Source: Streptomyces tubercidicus
GTDB taxonomy: Bacteria; Actinomycetota; Actinomycetes; Streptomycetales; Streptomycetaceae
Direction: 5' to 3'
NCBI RefSeq assembly: GCF_027497495.1
Contig: NZ_CP114205.1
Coordinates: 8,060,001-8,124,000 of the forward strand
Length of the DNA: 64,000 nt
The notes beneath the pieces were generated by a model that was given only the letters and a program-made list of their open reading frames with translations, was not told the origin of the DNA and ran no database searches. The position numbers and the translations under genes were made by a program. The stretch's first letter is position 1; every line of letters starts with the position of its first letter. Positions 17,677 through 26,026 of the stretch are shown here, in pieces.

Positions 17677-19026
17677 TCAGTGACGGCCGGCGGGAACTCC
17701 CCTGTCGTCGACGGCCGGTGCGGGGGCAGGCGCGGTGAACTCCGGGTCGGGTTCGAGGAAGCGGATCGCGACCGCGGTGGCGAGATGCAGCAGGGCGAAG
17801 ATCCAGGCGATGCCCTGCACGCCGACCGGCCCCAGGGCGATGGCGACAACGGCCGGTCCGGCGAAGGTGCTCGCCCCCGCTCCCAGATTGAGTGCGGACA
17901 TGGCCTGTCCCTTGTGGCGCGGTGCCAGCGCGGGGACCAGGGCCGAGATCGGTACATAGCCGGCGAGGGCGATGCCGTAGAGGGCGGCGGCGACCGCGCA
18001 GGCGACGAAGTGCGGGCCGGCCAGGACCGGGACGTAGTACAGCCCCAGACAGGTCACCGCACAGGCCACGGCGCCGAACCAGGTCATGGTGCGCTGCCAT
18101 CCGAGCCGGTCGCCGACGGCTCCGAAGAACAGGTTGGCGAAGATGTTCGCGGCGAACATCACGCTGAGCAGCCGCAGCCAGCCCGAGGTGCTGAAGCCGA
18201 CGGTCTCGGTGAAGAAGAACGGCAGACAGACCAGGAAGCCGAACTGGGAACCGGTGCTGAAGACGCGCACCGCGGCGCCGATGGCCACTCGCGGGCGGCG
18301 CCGCATGATCGAGACGCTGCCCGCCAGCGTCCGCAGCGGATTCCCGCCGTCCGGGGCGAGACCGGAGCGGCCGGTGGGCTCGCGCACCAGCAGCAGGGCG
18401 AGCAGACCGCCGAGGGCCACCAGGCCGAGCGCGAGCCACAGCGTCCGGTAGGAGCCGGCCAGCGGGATCGTCGCGCTGGCGACCAGCGAGCCGAGAGTCG
18501 GCAGCCCGCCGGTGAAGGCGAACCAGTACCAGCCGACCGCCGTCCCCAGCCGCTGCGGTGGGGTCGCCGCGGTGACCCACACCAGGAACCCATAGGCGAA
18601 CAGCGGGTATCCGAAGCCGCGCAGCCCGTAGACGAGCAGCAGCAGCGGATAGTTCATCGTCGGCAGTGCCACCGTCAGCAGCAGCACCTGGAAGACGAGC
18701 CAGATGGCGAAACCGGCGGTCATGACCCGCCGTGGCCCCCACAGGTCGGAGAGTGCTCCCGAGAGCCAGGCGCCGATGGCGACGGTGATGCCGTAGACAG
18801 CGATGACCACCGCCGCATCGGCCTTGGCCAGGCTCTGGTCGGCCAGGTACTTCGAGAAGAAGCCGGTCTCCACCCCGTCGCCCGTCATGAACAGCAGGAC
18901 TCCGACGAATCCCCAGGTCAGGGCCGGGGGTATGCCCAGGCGGGCGACGACGGAGCGACTGCGGCCGGCCGGCGGGAGGCCGGCGGCCGGTGTCCGCATC
19001 GGGCGACGGCGGGCGGGGCTGCTCAT
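17677..19026 (-). CDS. MFS polyol transporter (RbtT/DalT/CsbX-like)
   Basis: A 449-residue major facilitator with about twelve membrane segments. The N-terminal signature GDGVETGFFSKYLADQSL in TM1 is close to that of the ribitol/arabinitol transporter group (RbtT, DalT, CsbX). The A-motif-like loop ALSDLWGPRRVMTAG follows TM2. ATG 19026 has TTGGAGG upstream. Divergent from a zinc polyol dehydrogenase and a DeoR regulator, so uptake, oxidation and regulation of a sugar alcohol sit together. A candidate operator (19114-19134) lies in the shared promoter region. Cytoplasmic tails are Arg/Pro-rich. Confidence 0.88.
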   Translation of the reverse strand: MSSPARRRPMRTPAAGLPPAGRSRSVVARLGIPPALTWGFVGVLLFMTGDGVETGFFSKYLADQSLAKADAAVVIAVYGITVAIGAWLSGALSDLWGPRRVMTAGFAIWLVFQVLLLTVALPTMNYPLLLLVYGLRGFGYPLFAYGFLVWVTAATPPQRLGTAVGWYWFAFTGGLPTLGSLVASATIPLAGSYRTLWLALGLVALGGLLALLLVREPTGRSGLAPDGGNPLRTLAGSVSIMRRRPRVAIGAAVRVFSTGSQFGFLVCLPFFFTETVGFSTSGWLRLLSVMFAANIFANLFFGAVGDRLGWQRTMTWFGAVACAVTCLGLYYVPVLAGPHFVACAVAAALYGIALAGYVPISALVPALAPRHKGQAMSALNLGAGASTFAGPAVVAIALGPVGVQGIAWIFALLHLATAVAIRFLEPDPEFTAPAPAPAVDDRGVPAGRH

Positions 19027-19113
19027 GGGCCCTCCAAGGGGGCGGATCGAGACGGGGGTGGCGCGGGGGAGGGGTGCACCGATGCGCAGGGCAGACGGTG
19101 ATTCCGCGCAAGT

Positions 19114-19134
19114 CTTCTCGTATTTTGTGAGAAG
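19114..19134. promoter_or_regulatory. Candidate operator in the polyol divergent promoter
   Basis: CTTCTC-N9-GAGAAG inverted repeat in an unusually AT-rich stretch between the MFS and dehydrogenase genes. A DeoR-family site is plausible given the nearby regulator gene; not proven. Confidence 0.45.
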
Positions 19135-19269
19135 TCAAGGCTGCTCTGATAGAAAAAGAGGCGGTACCGTGCTCAAACCAAGGGGCGACGCGGCAGCTCG
19201 CCGGTCCAGAGCCGGATCGCGCGACGTCCCCTCCACACCGCCACACCCCGAGGGAGCCGTGAGCCCGTC

Positions 19270-20307
19270 ATGACCACATCCGGGATTCCCACCACCATGC
19301 GCGCCGCCGTCCTGCACGGACCCGGGCAGCTGAGCCTCGCGGAGCGCCCCGTCCCCGAGCCCGGCCCGGGAGAGGTCCTGGTCCGCGTCGAGGCGGTCGG
19401 GACCTGCGGCTCGGATGTGCACTACTACCGGCACGGACGCATCGGCGACTTCGTCGTACGGGAACCGCTCGTCCTCGGACACGAGGCGGCCGGCACGGTC
19501 GTCGCCTGCGGTCCGGGCGCCGACCCCCGACGGATGGGCCGGCGCGTCTCCATCGAGCCCGGTACGCCCTGCGGCAGTTGCGGGGAATGCCGTCCGGGCC
19601 GCTACAACCTGTGCCCGGACATGCGCTTCCTCGCCACACCTCCGGTGGACGGCGCCTTCTGTGAATACCTGGCCGTGCACCAGGACTTCGCCCATGAGGT
19701 CCCCGACTGTCTGACGATCGAGGACGCCGCACTGCTGGAGCCCCTCTCGGTGGCCGTCTGGGCCTGCCGCAAGGCCCGCGTCGCCCCCGGCGACCGCGTC
19801 CTGATCACCGGTGCCGGACCCATCGGCCTGGTGACCGCCCAGACCGCACGGGCCTTCGGCGCACGGGAGGTCATGGTCACCGACGTCCTCCCGCACCGCC
19901 TCGCCATGGCCCGCGCGACCGGCGCCACCGCCCTGGACGTCTCGGCCACACCGCTGCGGGACGCCGGGTACACCCCCACCGTCCTCCTGGAGTGCTCCGG
20001 CGTCCCCGCGGTCAGCGGCGAGGCGATCCGTACGGTGGGCCGGGCCGGCCGGGTGGTCCTCGTCGGCATGGGCGGCGACGAGATCCCGCTTCCGCTGAGC
20101 CGGGTGCAGAACCACGAACTGGAACTGACCGGCACCTTCCGCTACGCCCACACCTGGCCCACCGCGACGGCACTGGTGGCGTCGGGTGCGGTCCGGCTCG
20201 ACTCGCTGGTCTCGCACGGTTACGGTCTTGCGGAGGCCGAGAGCGCACTGACCGTCGCGACCCACGACGCGACCGCCGTGAAGGCCGTCATCTACCCGCA
20301 GCGGTAG
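19270..20307 (+). CDS. Zinc-dependent polyol (sorbitol/xylitol-type) dehydrogenase
   Basis: Medium-chain NAD(P)-dependent dehydrogenase, 345 residues. Catalytic zinc ligands are seen in VGTCGSDVHYYRHG (Cys about 45) and VLGHEAAGTV (His-Glu). A structural-zinc cysteine set CGSCGECRPGRYNLC follows near residues 98-112. The nucleotide-binding motif is GAGPIGLVTAQTA. VHYYRHGRIG and the overall order match sorbitol/L-iditol/xylitol 2-dehydrogenases, which oxidise a polyol to the ketose. ATG 19270 lies after GAGGGAG. It is followed after 35 bp by the DeoR gene, likely in one operon, and is divergent from the polyol transporter. Confidence 0.92.
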   Translation: MTTSGIPTTMRAAVLHGPGQLSLAERPVPEPGPGEVLVRVEAVGTCGSDVHYYRHGRIGDFVVREPLVLGHEAAGTVVACGPGADPRRMGRRVSIEPGTPCGSCGECRPGRYNLCPDMRFLATPPVDGAFCEYLAVHQDFAHEVPDCLTIEDAALLEPLSVAVWACRKARVAPGDRVLITGAGPIGLVTAQTARAFGAREVMVTDVLPHRLAMARATGATALDVSATPLRDAGYTPTVLLECSGVPAVSGEAIRTVGRAGRVVLVGMGGDEIPLPLSRVQNHELELTGTFRYAHTWPTATALVASGAVRLDSLVSHGYGLAEAESALTVATHDATAVKAVIYPQR

Positions 20308-20342
20308 CGCTGCCGCTGTCCGACCGGAAAGGGGCGGCCCCG

Positions 20343-21131
20343 ATGGCTTCCACACGGTCGTCGCTGGCCGAGGTCGACCGGCGACGGCAGGACGTACTGA
20401 CCCATGTCGTCGAACACGGCGAAGTCCGTATCGACGAACTGGCCAGACACTTCGGGGTCAGCCTCGCCACCATGCACCGCGATCTGGACCAGCTCGCCGA
20501 ACGCCGGCTGCTGCGCAAGGAACGCGGCCGGGCCGCGCCCTTCCCCAGCCTCACCATGGAGACCGCGACCCGCTTCCGTATCGGCGTGCACCACCAGGTG
20601 AAGGAGGCGCTGTGCGCCGCCGTCGCCGAGGAGATCCGGCCCGGCAGCACCGTCGTCCTGGACGACTCGACCACGGTCTTCCCCCTCGCGGACCGGATCG
20701 CCAAGACCGAAGCGGTCACCGTGGTCACCAACTCCCTCGGTGTGGCCCGGCTGTTCGACGAGACACCGGGCACCGAGGTGACGCTGCTGGGCGGTCGCTA
20801 CCGCGGGGAGTTCGGCTCCTGTGTCGGCCCGGACGTGCTGCGCGGTCTGGGCCGGATCCGCGCCGACCTCGCGGTGATGTCGGCGGTGTCCGTGCTCGGC
20901 GGCCACCTCTTCCACCCGATCCGCGAGTACGCCGAGATCAAAGAGGCCATGCTGGAGTGCGCCCAGCGGTCGCTGCTGCTGGTGGACCACAGCAAATTCG
21001 GCAAGACCGCGACACATGTGTACGGGGACATCCGCCATTACGACCGGGTCGTCACCGACGGCGGCACCCCCGCCGAGGAGCTGACCGCACTGCGTCGCGA
21101 GGACGTGACCGTCGACGTGATCGACATCTGA
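20343..21131 (+). CDS. DeoR/GlpR-family transcriptional regulator
   Basis: A 262-residue regulator. The N-terminal winged helix-turn-helix (about residues 10-65: DRRRQDVLTHVVEHGEVRID, then LARHFGVSLATMHRDL) has a small variation, MHRDL in place of the usual IRRDL. The C-terminal sugar-phosphate sensor domain (DeoRC) contains DDSTTVFPLAD, VTNSLGVA and VDHSKFGKTA, the last being the conserved ligand-binding segment. Linked to the polyol dehydrogenase, it probably represses the locus until a phosphorylated polyol intermediate appears (family knowledge). ATG 20343 follows GGAAAGGGG. Confidence 0.92.
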   Translation: MASTRSSLAEVDRRRQDVLTHVVEHGEVRIDELARHFGVSLATMHRDLDQLAERRLLRKERGRAAPFPSLTMETATRFRIGVHHQVKEALCAAVAEEIRPGSTVVLDDSTTVFPLADRIAKTEAVTVVTNSLGVARLFDETPGTEVTLLGGRYRGEFGSCVGPDVLRGLGRIRADLAVMSAVSVLGGHLFHPIREYAEIKEAMLECAQRSLLLVDHSKFGKTATHVYGDIRHYDRVVTDGGTPAEELTALRREDVTVDVIDI

Positions 21132-21283
21132 CGGTCTCGCCGCGGCGGACGGTGTCGCGCACTCCCATTTCGCGACAACGAGGCCCACTCGTCAGCCAAA
21201 AGCCCACCGGCGTACAACGCGGTCGCCCCCGCGCACGTCCTACCGCACGCATCTGTACACAGGCTCTCCTCAGGAGGTAATTC

Positions 21284-21859
21284 ATGCGACGGTTAGGGAC
21301 AGTGGCCGCGGCGTTCGTGCTGGCGGGCGTCGGGGTGGCGGGCACGGCCGGGGTGGCCGGTGCCGCGACCGGTCCGGTGGGTGACGCCGCCCCGGCCACG
21401 ACCTGTTCGACCGTCTGGGGCAGCGGCAACAAGTCGGCCAAGGACGCGAACGCCACGCCGCTGAAGAACATCAAGACCAGCCGGAACGCCTGCTACGACC
21501 GCATGGTCTTCGACATCAGCGGGGCGCCCGGCAAGGCCGGCTACCACGTCGGCTATGTCGACGCGTTCCACCAGGACGGCTCGGGCGAGAAGATACCGGT
21601 CAAGGGCGGCGCCATCCTGCAGGTCTTTGTGTCCGCGCCCAGCCACGACCCGGAGACCGGCAAGCAGACCTACGCCGCGACGGCCGGCAAGCCGCTGCCG
21701 GGGGTGAACCTCGCCGGTTACCGGACGTTCAAGGACACCAAGTTCGGGGCGAGCTTCGAGGGGCAGACCCAGGTGGGTCTGGGCGTGCGCGCCAAGCTGC
21801 CGTTCCGGGTGCAGCAGTCCGGTGACCAGCTGATCGTGGATGTCGCCCACACCTGGTGA
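21284..21859 (+). CDS. Secreted AMIN-like domain protein
   Basis: A 191-residue exported protein with a signal peptide (residues 1 to about 28, ending GVAGAA) and one beta-rich domain: a Cys pair (TTCSTVWG, ACYDRMVFDISG), GYHVGYVDAFHQDG, ILQVFVSAP and GVRAKLPFRV. The CYDRxVFD-to-GYxVxY pattern is that of the actinobacterial AMIN-like domain, thought to bind cell-wall polysaccharide. A perfect anti-Shine-Dalgarno match AGGAGGT (21272-21278) precedes ATG 21284, implying high translation. Two hairpins follow the gene. It is probably a wall-associated protein of unknown task. Confidence 0.85.
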   Translation: MRRLGTVAAAFVLAGVGVAGTAGVAGAATGPVGDAAPATTCSTVWGSGNKSAKDANATPLKNIKTSRNACYDRMVFDISGAPGKAGYHVGYVDAFHQDGSGEKIPVKGGAILQVFVSAPSHDPETGKQTYAATAGKPLPGVNLAGYRTFKDTKFGASFEGQTQVGLGVRAKLPFRVQQSGDQLIVDVAHTW

Positions 21860-21875
21860 TCCGGCCCGCCGCCAA

Positions 21876-21927
21876 GGGCCGCCCGGTGCCGCTCCGCTGG
21901 AAAGCATGAGCTGACACCGGGCGGCCC
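21876..21927 (+). terminator. Long-loop hairpin after the AMIN-like gene
   Basis: Perfect 13-bp arms 21876-21888 (GGGCCGCCCGGTG) and 21915-21927 around a 26-nt loop, starting 16 bp past the stop. Confidence 0.75.
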
Positions 21928-21954
21928 GCGCGTTGAGCTCCTGCCGGACAAAAA

Positions 21955-21991
21955 GAAATACCCCGGACCGAGTTGACGGCCGGGGTATTTC
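21955..21991 (+). terminator. Second hairpin upstream of helR
   Basis: Perfect 12-bp arms 21955-21966 (GAAATACCCCGG) and 21980-21991, 13-nt loop, preceded by an A-rich run. Either the terminator proper of the upstream gene or an attenuator in the helR leader. Confidence 0.7.
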
Positions 21992-22078
21992 GCTGGGTAT
22001 ATTGAGGGCTTCTGTGTCCTGAGGAATTCAAGACGCGAACTCACCTACATACCGAACTTTATCCGAAGCGGAGTTGAA

Positions 22079-24337
22079 TTGTCAAACGCGGAATGGCGGC
22101 ACGAGCAGGAATTCATCGATCTGCTCTATGACCGCCTCACCGAACTCCGGGACCTGGCCGAGACGGCGGTGCACACCGCCGCCCAGTCGCCGGAGGGCAA
22201 CCACGCCCAGATGCGGCTGGAGCGCAATGTCCTGGTGGCCGAACAGTCCGGCCTGCTGGCCGCCTTCAACGCCGGGGAACATGGCCTGTGTTTCGGTCGG
22301 CTGGCATTCCGCGACGGTCGCGATCACCACATCGGCCGGATCGGTATCCGGCGCGACGACCCGGACCGTACCCCGCTCGTCATCGACTGGCGGGCCGACG
22401 TTGCCCGCCCGTTCTACCTCGCCACCGGGCACACCCCGATGGGCCTGCGCCGCAGGCGGCACATCACGACCGAGGGCCGGCGGGTCACCGGCCTGCATGA
22501 CGAGATCATGGACCTCGCCGACGCCGTACGGACCGGGCACGAGGGCACCGACGCGGACGCGGTACTGCTGGCAGCACTGGACGCGGCCCGCACCGGAAGG
22601 ATGCATGACATCGTGCAGACCATCCAGGCCGAGCAGGACGGCATCATCCGCGCCCCGCACCACGGCGTCCTCGTCGTGGAGGGCGGCCCCGGCACCGGCA
22701 AGACCGTCGTCGCACTGCACCGCGCCGCCTATCTGCTCTATGCGCACCGTGAACAGCTGGCCCGCCGTGCCGTGCTGATCGTCGGGCCGAACCCGGCGTT
22801 CCTCGGCTATATCGCGGAGGTGCTGCCCTCGCTCGGCGAGACCGGCGTGCTGCTCGCCACGCCCGGCGAACTCTTCCCGGGCGTGACCGCGACCGGCACC
22901 GACACCCCCGCGGCCAGCGAGGTCAAGGGCCGCGCCGCGATGGCCGAGGCGCTCGCCGCGGCCATCCGCGACCGGCAGGCCCTGCCCGACTCCGCGATCG
23001 TCATCGACCATGAGGACGGCGAACTCCGGCTGGACGCGGAGATGGCACGGGAGGCGCGGCGCCAGGCACGGGAGACCGGGCAGCCGCACAACCTCGCCCG
23101 CCCGCACTTCGCCTTCCGCATCATCGACGCGCTCACCGAGCAACTGGTCGACCGGATCGGTGCGGACCCCTTCGGCGGGCCGAATCTCCTCGGCCCGGAC
23201 GACATCGCCCAGCTGAGCAAGGCGATCGCCACCAGCGCCGAAGTGCACCACGCCATCGAGGAGTTGTGGCCCGAGCTCACCCCTGAGCAGCTGGTCGCCG
23301 ACTTCCTGGCCGACCCCGTCCACCTCCTGGACGCCGATGCGGAGGCCATCCGCCGGGTGGACGGCGACTGGACCCCGGCGGATGTGCCGCTGCTGGACGA
23401 GGCGGCCGAACTCCTCGGCGAGGACACCTCGGCGGCCCGCGCCGCCGCCGAAGCGCAGCGCCAGGACCTGATCGACTACGCCCAGGGCGTGCTGGATCTG
23501 TCCTACGGCTCCCGTACGCAGGAGTTCGAGGAGCGCGACGACGAGGAGTCGGAGGTGCTGGCCGCGCACGACCTGATGGACGCAGAACTGCTCGCCGACC
23601 GGCACGAAGAGGCCGACCACCGCAGCGCCGCCGAACGCGCCGCGGCCGACCGGACCTGGGCGTTCGGACACATCATCGTGGACGAGGCACAAGAGCTGTC
23701 CGCGATGATGTGGCGGCTGCTGATGCGCCGTTGCCCGACCCGTTCGATGACGCTGGTCGGCGATCCGGCACAGACGGCCGAGCCCGGCGGCTGTGGCTCC
23801 TGGGAGGCGATCCTCACGCCGTATGTGGACGACCGCTGGGAGCACGTCCGGCTCGGCGTCAACTACCGTACGCCGACCGAGATCATGGAGGTCGCGGCGC
23901 AGGTGCCCCGGGCCGCGGATCCGTCCTTCACCCCGCCGCGTTCGATCCGCTCCACCGGTGTGGGCCCGTGGGCGCTCCGTACGGACGACCTGGCGCGCGC
24001 GGTCGCCGAGGCGGTCGCACGGGAGAGCCACCAGGACGGCCGGCTCGCGGTCATCGCCCCGTCCGCTCACCACGCGGCGCTGGCCGCCGCCCTCCCGGAC
24101 GCCTCCGCCGGATCCGCCCCGGATCTGACCCGTCCGGTGGTGCTGCTCGGCCCGCGGCAGGCCAAGGGCCTGGAATTCGACTCGGTGATCGTGGTGGAAC
24201 CGGCGGAGCTCGGTGCGAGCGATCTCTATGTCGCGCTCACCCGTGCGACACAACGCCTGGGCGTACTCCACACCGGGCCGCTGCCGGCCGGTCTGGAGAC
24301 GCTGCCGAGCCCGGACGCCGCCCCCGCGGGCCGGTGA
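22079..24337 (+). CDS. helR: HelR/HelD-type RNA polymerase-associated ATPase (UvrD-like)
   Basis: A 752-residue UvrD-family motor of the HelD/HelR group. Its N-terminus is a coiled-coil arm (SNAEWRHEQEFIDLLYDRL and following), then the family-specific VIDWRADVARPFY (about 101-113), Walker A GPGTGKT (203-209), a long central insertion with acidic segments, Walker B IIVDEAQEL, motif LVGDPAQTA, NYRTP, and a C-terminal VALTRATQRL motif. HelD proteins release stalled RNA polymerase; the shorter actinobacterial HelR displaces rifamycins from the enzyme (established for S. venezuelae). Translation begins at a TTG (22079), with CGGAG upstream. I see no obvious rifamycin-associated element (GGGGCTTGCGGCAAGNCCC) in the leader. 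Symbol assigned by family resemblance. Confidence 0.88.
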   Translation: MSNAEWRHEQEFIDLLYDRLTELRDLAETAVHTAAQSPEGNHAQMRLERNVLVAEQSGLLAAFNAGEHGLCFGRLAFRDGRDHHIGRIGIRRDDPDRTPLVIDWRADVARPFYLATGHTPMGLRRRRHITTEGRRVTGLHDEIMDLADAVRTGHEGTDADAVLLAALDAARTGRMHDIVQTIQAEQDGIIRAPHHGVLVVEGGPGTGKTVVALHRAAYLLYAHREQLARRAVLIVGPNPAFLGYIAEVLPSLGETGVLLATPGELFPGVTATGTDTPAASEVKGRAAMAEALAAAIRDRQALPDSAIVIDHEDGELRLDAEMAREARRQARETGQPHNLARPHFAFRIIDALTEQLVDRIGADPFGGPNLLGPDDIAQLSKAIATSAEVHHAIEELWPELTPEQLVADFLADPVHLLDADAEAIRRVDGDWTPADVPLLDEAAELLGEDTSAARAAAEAQRQDLIDYAQGVLDLSYGSRTQEFEERDDEESEVLAAHDLMDAELLADRHEEADHRSAAERAAADRTWAFGHIIVDEAQELSAMMWRLLMRRCPTRSMTLVGDPAQTAEPGGCGSWEAILTPYVDDRWEHVRLGVNYRTPTEIMEVAAQVPRAADPSFTPPRSIRSTGVGPWALRTDDLARAVAEAVARESHQDGRLAVIAPSAHHAALAAALPDASAGSAPDLTRPVVLLGPRQAKGLEFDSVIVVEPAELGASDLYVALTRATQRLGVLHTGPLPAGLETLPSPDAAPAGR

Positions 24338-24346
24338 CCGTGGCAC

Positions 24347-24381
24347 GCCGGGCGCCGCATCGCCCTGTGCGGCGCCCCGGC
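24347..24381. terminator. Hairpin between helR and the GNAT gene
   Basis: Near-perfect 13/14-nt arms (GCCGGGCGCCGCA at 24347-24359 against 24368-24381, one bulged base) between two convergent genes. Confidence 0.7.
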
Positions 24382-24385
24382 CGGC

Positions 24386-24940
24386 TCATCGCTGCCTGAC
24401 GGCCGCCCACTCCCCGGCGGAGATCCGGTACAGCACATTGCGGCGCAGCGGGCCGTCGGCCACGTCGGGATCGTCGAAGTCGTCGGCGGGGTCGCGGGTC
24501 ATGCCGAGGCGCCGCATCACCGCCTGCGAGGGGAGGTTGGTGGCAGTCGTCACCGCGAGGATCTCCGGCAGCGCGAGGGTGCTGAAGCCGAACGCCAAGG
24601 CGGCCTCGCCCGCTTCGGTGGCATAGCCGTGCCCCCAGGAGGAACGGGCCAGTCGCCAGCCGGCCTCCACTCCGGTGAACGGCATCTCGGCATCCACCGG
24701 GTCCAGACCGGTCATCCCGATGAACTCCCCGGTGGCGCGCACTTCGAGCGCCCACCAACCCCAGCCGCGGTGAGCCAGATCGGCCTGGAAACGGGCGACG
24801 GATGCCGCACTCCGCTCGGGGGTCAGCACCTCCGGGAAGTGCGCCCGGACCTCGGGATCGGCATTCATCGCGGCCCAGGGGCCGAGATCGGACTCCCGCC
24901 ATTCGCGGAGCAGCAGGCGCTCGGTGCGCAGTTCGGACAT
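24386..24940 (-). CDS. GNAT N-acetyltransferase, RimJ/RimL type
   Basis: A 184-residue acetyl-CoA-dependent transferase. The start TERLLLREWRESD is the RimJ/RimL/Acetyltransf_3 signature; the acetyl-CoA loop appears near WRLARSSWGHGYATEAGEAAL (Q/RxxGxA variant), followed by EILAVTTATNLPSQAVMRRLGM. It could acetylate a protein N-terminus or a small amine. ATG 24940 (MSELRTE) is preferred over ATG 24949, three codons upstream. Convergent with helR. Confidence 0.9.
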   Translation of the reverse strand: MSELRTERLLLREWRESDLGPWAAMNADPEVRAHFPEVLTPERSAASVARFQADLAHRGWGWWALEVRATGEFIGMTGLDPVDAEMPFTGVEAGWRLARSSWGHGYATEAGEAALAFGFSTLALPEILAVTTATNLPSQAVMRRLGMTRDPADDFDDPDVADGPLRRNVLYRISAGEWAAVRQR

Positions 24941-25144
24941 GGCCGTCAACTTAGCCCGCGCACGCCTCGCGGACGATCGAATAATTCCCGTCCCGCCCCG
25001 GCGGACGAACAGGGATGTGATGGTGCATGCCGGGGGCCGTGCACCTCATGGCGCGGCGCGCGGCACGATGCTGACCTGTGCCGCGCGCCGTCCCCTCCTG
25101 GGCCGGTCCAGCGATTCACCGGGCCGGCTGGGTAACCGGATCCG

Positions 25145-26026
25145 CTATTTCACCGAACCGGCCATGATGCCCTGAACGAAATGCCGTTGGAAGGCGAAGA
25201 ATACGATCAACGGCACGATCAAGGACAGAAAGGCACCGGGCGCCAGGACCCCGATGTTGCTGCCGAACTGCCTCATCTGCGACTGGAGGGCCACGGTCAG
25301 CGGCTGGGACTCGTTGTCGGCGAAGAGCAGGGCGACCAGCATGTCGTTCCAGACCCACAGGAACTGGAAGATCGCCAGGCTGGCGATGGCGGGACGGCCC
25401 AGCGGCAGCACCAGCTGGGAGAAGATCCGCCACTCCCCGCCGCCGTCCATCCGGGCGGCCTCCAGCATCTCCTTCGGGATTTCCGCGAAGTAATTGCGCA
25501 GCAGGAAGATGGCGAACGGCAGACCGTAGGCGGTGTGGAAGAGCACCACACCGGGAATCGAGCCGAACAGCCCGAGCGCGCCGAACAACTTGGCCACCGG
25601 CAGCAGCCCGATCTGGACCGGCACCACCAGCATGGCGACCACCACCAGGAAGATCCAGTCCCGGCCGGGGAACTCCATCCAGGCGAAGGCGTATCCGGCC
25701 AGCGCGGCGATCACCACGACGGCCAGGGTGGTGGGCACCGAGATCAGCACCGTGTTCCAGAACGCCTGGACAATGCCGGAATCCTTCAGCAGCGCCGTGT
25801 AGTTGTCGAGCGACAGCCGGCCGGGCGCGGTGAGCGCGGTCCACCAGCCGCTGCTCGCGTTCGCCTCCTCCGTACGCAGCGAGGAGAGGAACAGCCCGGC
25901 GGCAGGGGTGAGCCAGACCAGCCCGACGAGAAGCAGGAACAGCTGGATCACGCCGCGGCTGAGCCACTTCACCGGCCGTGCACGCGTCCGCCGGCGGGAC
26001 GCGGGAGTTCCGTGGACGGTGGTCAT
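25145..26026 (-). CDS. Sugar ABC transporter permease (MalG-like)
   Basis: Second membrane subunit of a CUT1 carbohydrate importer, 293 residues with six membrane segments. The EAA loop that docks the ATPase is PKEMLEAARMDGGGEW followed by RIFSQLVLPL; the C-terminus ends in the typical FFAFQRHFVQGIMAGSVK. The start ATG (26024-26026) overlaps the stop of the upstream permease (ATGA). It is the last gene of the alpha-glucoside operon; no ATPase gene is present, so the importer presumably uses a shared MsiK-type ATPase, as is usual in Streptomyces. Confidence 0.93.
   Translation of the reverse strand: MTTVHGTPASRRRTRARPVKWLSRGVIQLFLLLVGLVWLTPAAGLFLSSLRTEEANASSGWWTALTAPGRLSLDNYTALLKDSGIVQAFWNTVLISVPTTLAVVVIAALAGYAFAWMEFPGRDWIFLVVVAMLVVPVQIGLLPVAKLFGALGLFGSIPGVVLFHTAYGLPFAIFLLRNYFAEIPKEMLEAARMDGGGEWRIFSQLVLPLGRPAIASLAIFQFLWVWNDMLVALLFADNESQPLTVALQSQMRQFGSNIGVLAPGAFLSLIVPLIVFFAFQRHFVQGIMAGSVK

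Noticed and set aside
21860..22078. A rifamycin-associated element upstream of helR
   Set aside because: I searched by eye for the 19-bp dyad and found only the hairpins described.
22082..24346. A 754-codon open frame antisense to helR
   Set aside because: The + strand shows clear helicase motifs; the antisense protein is Arg/Gly/Gln-rich with no domain.
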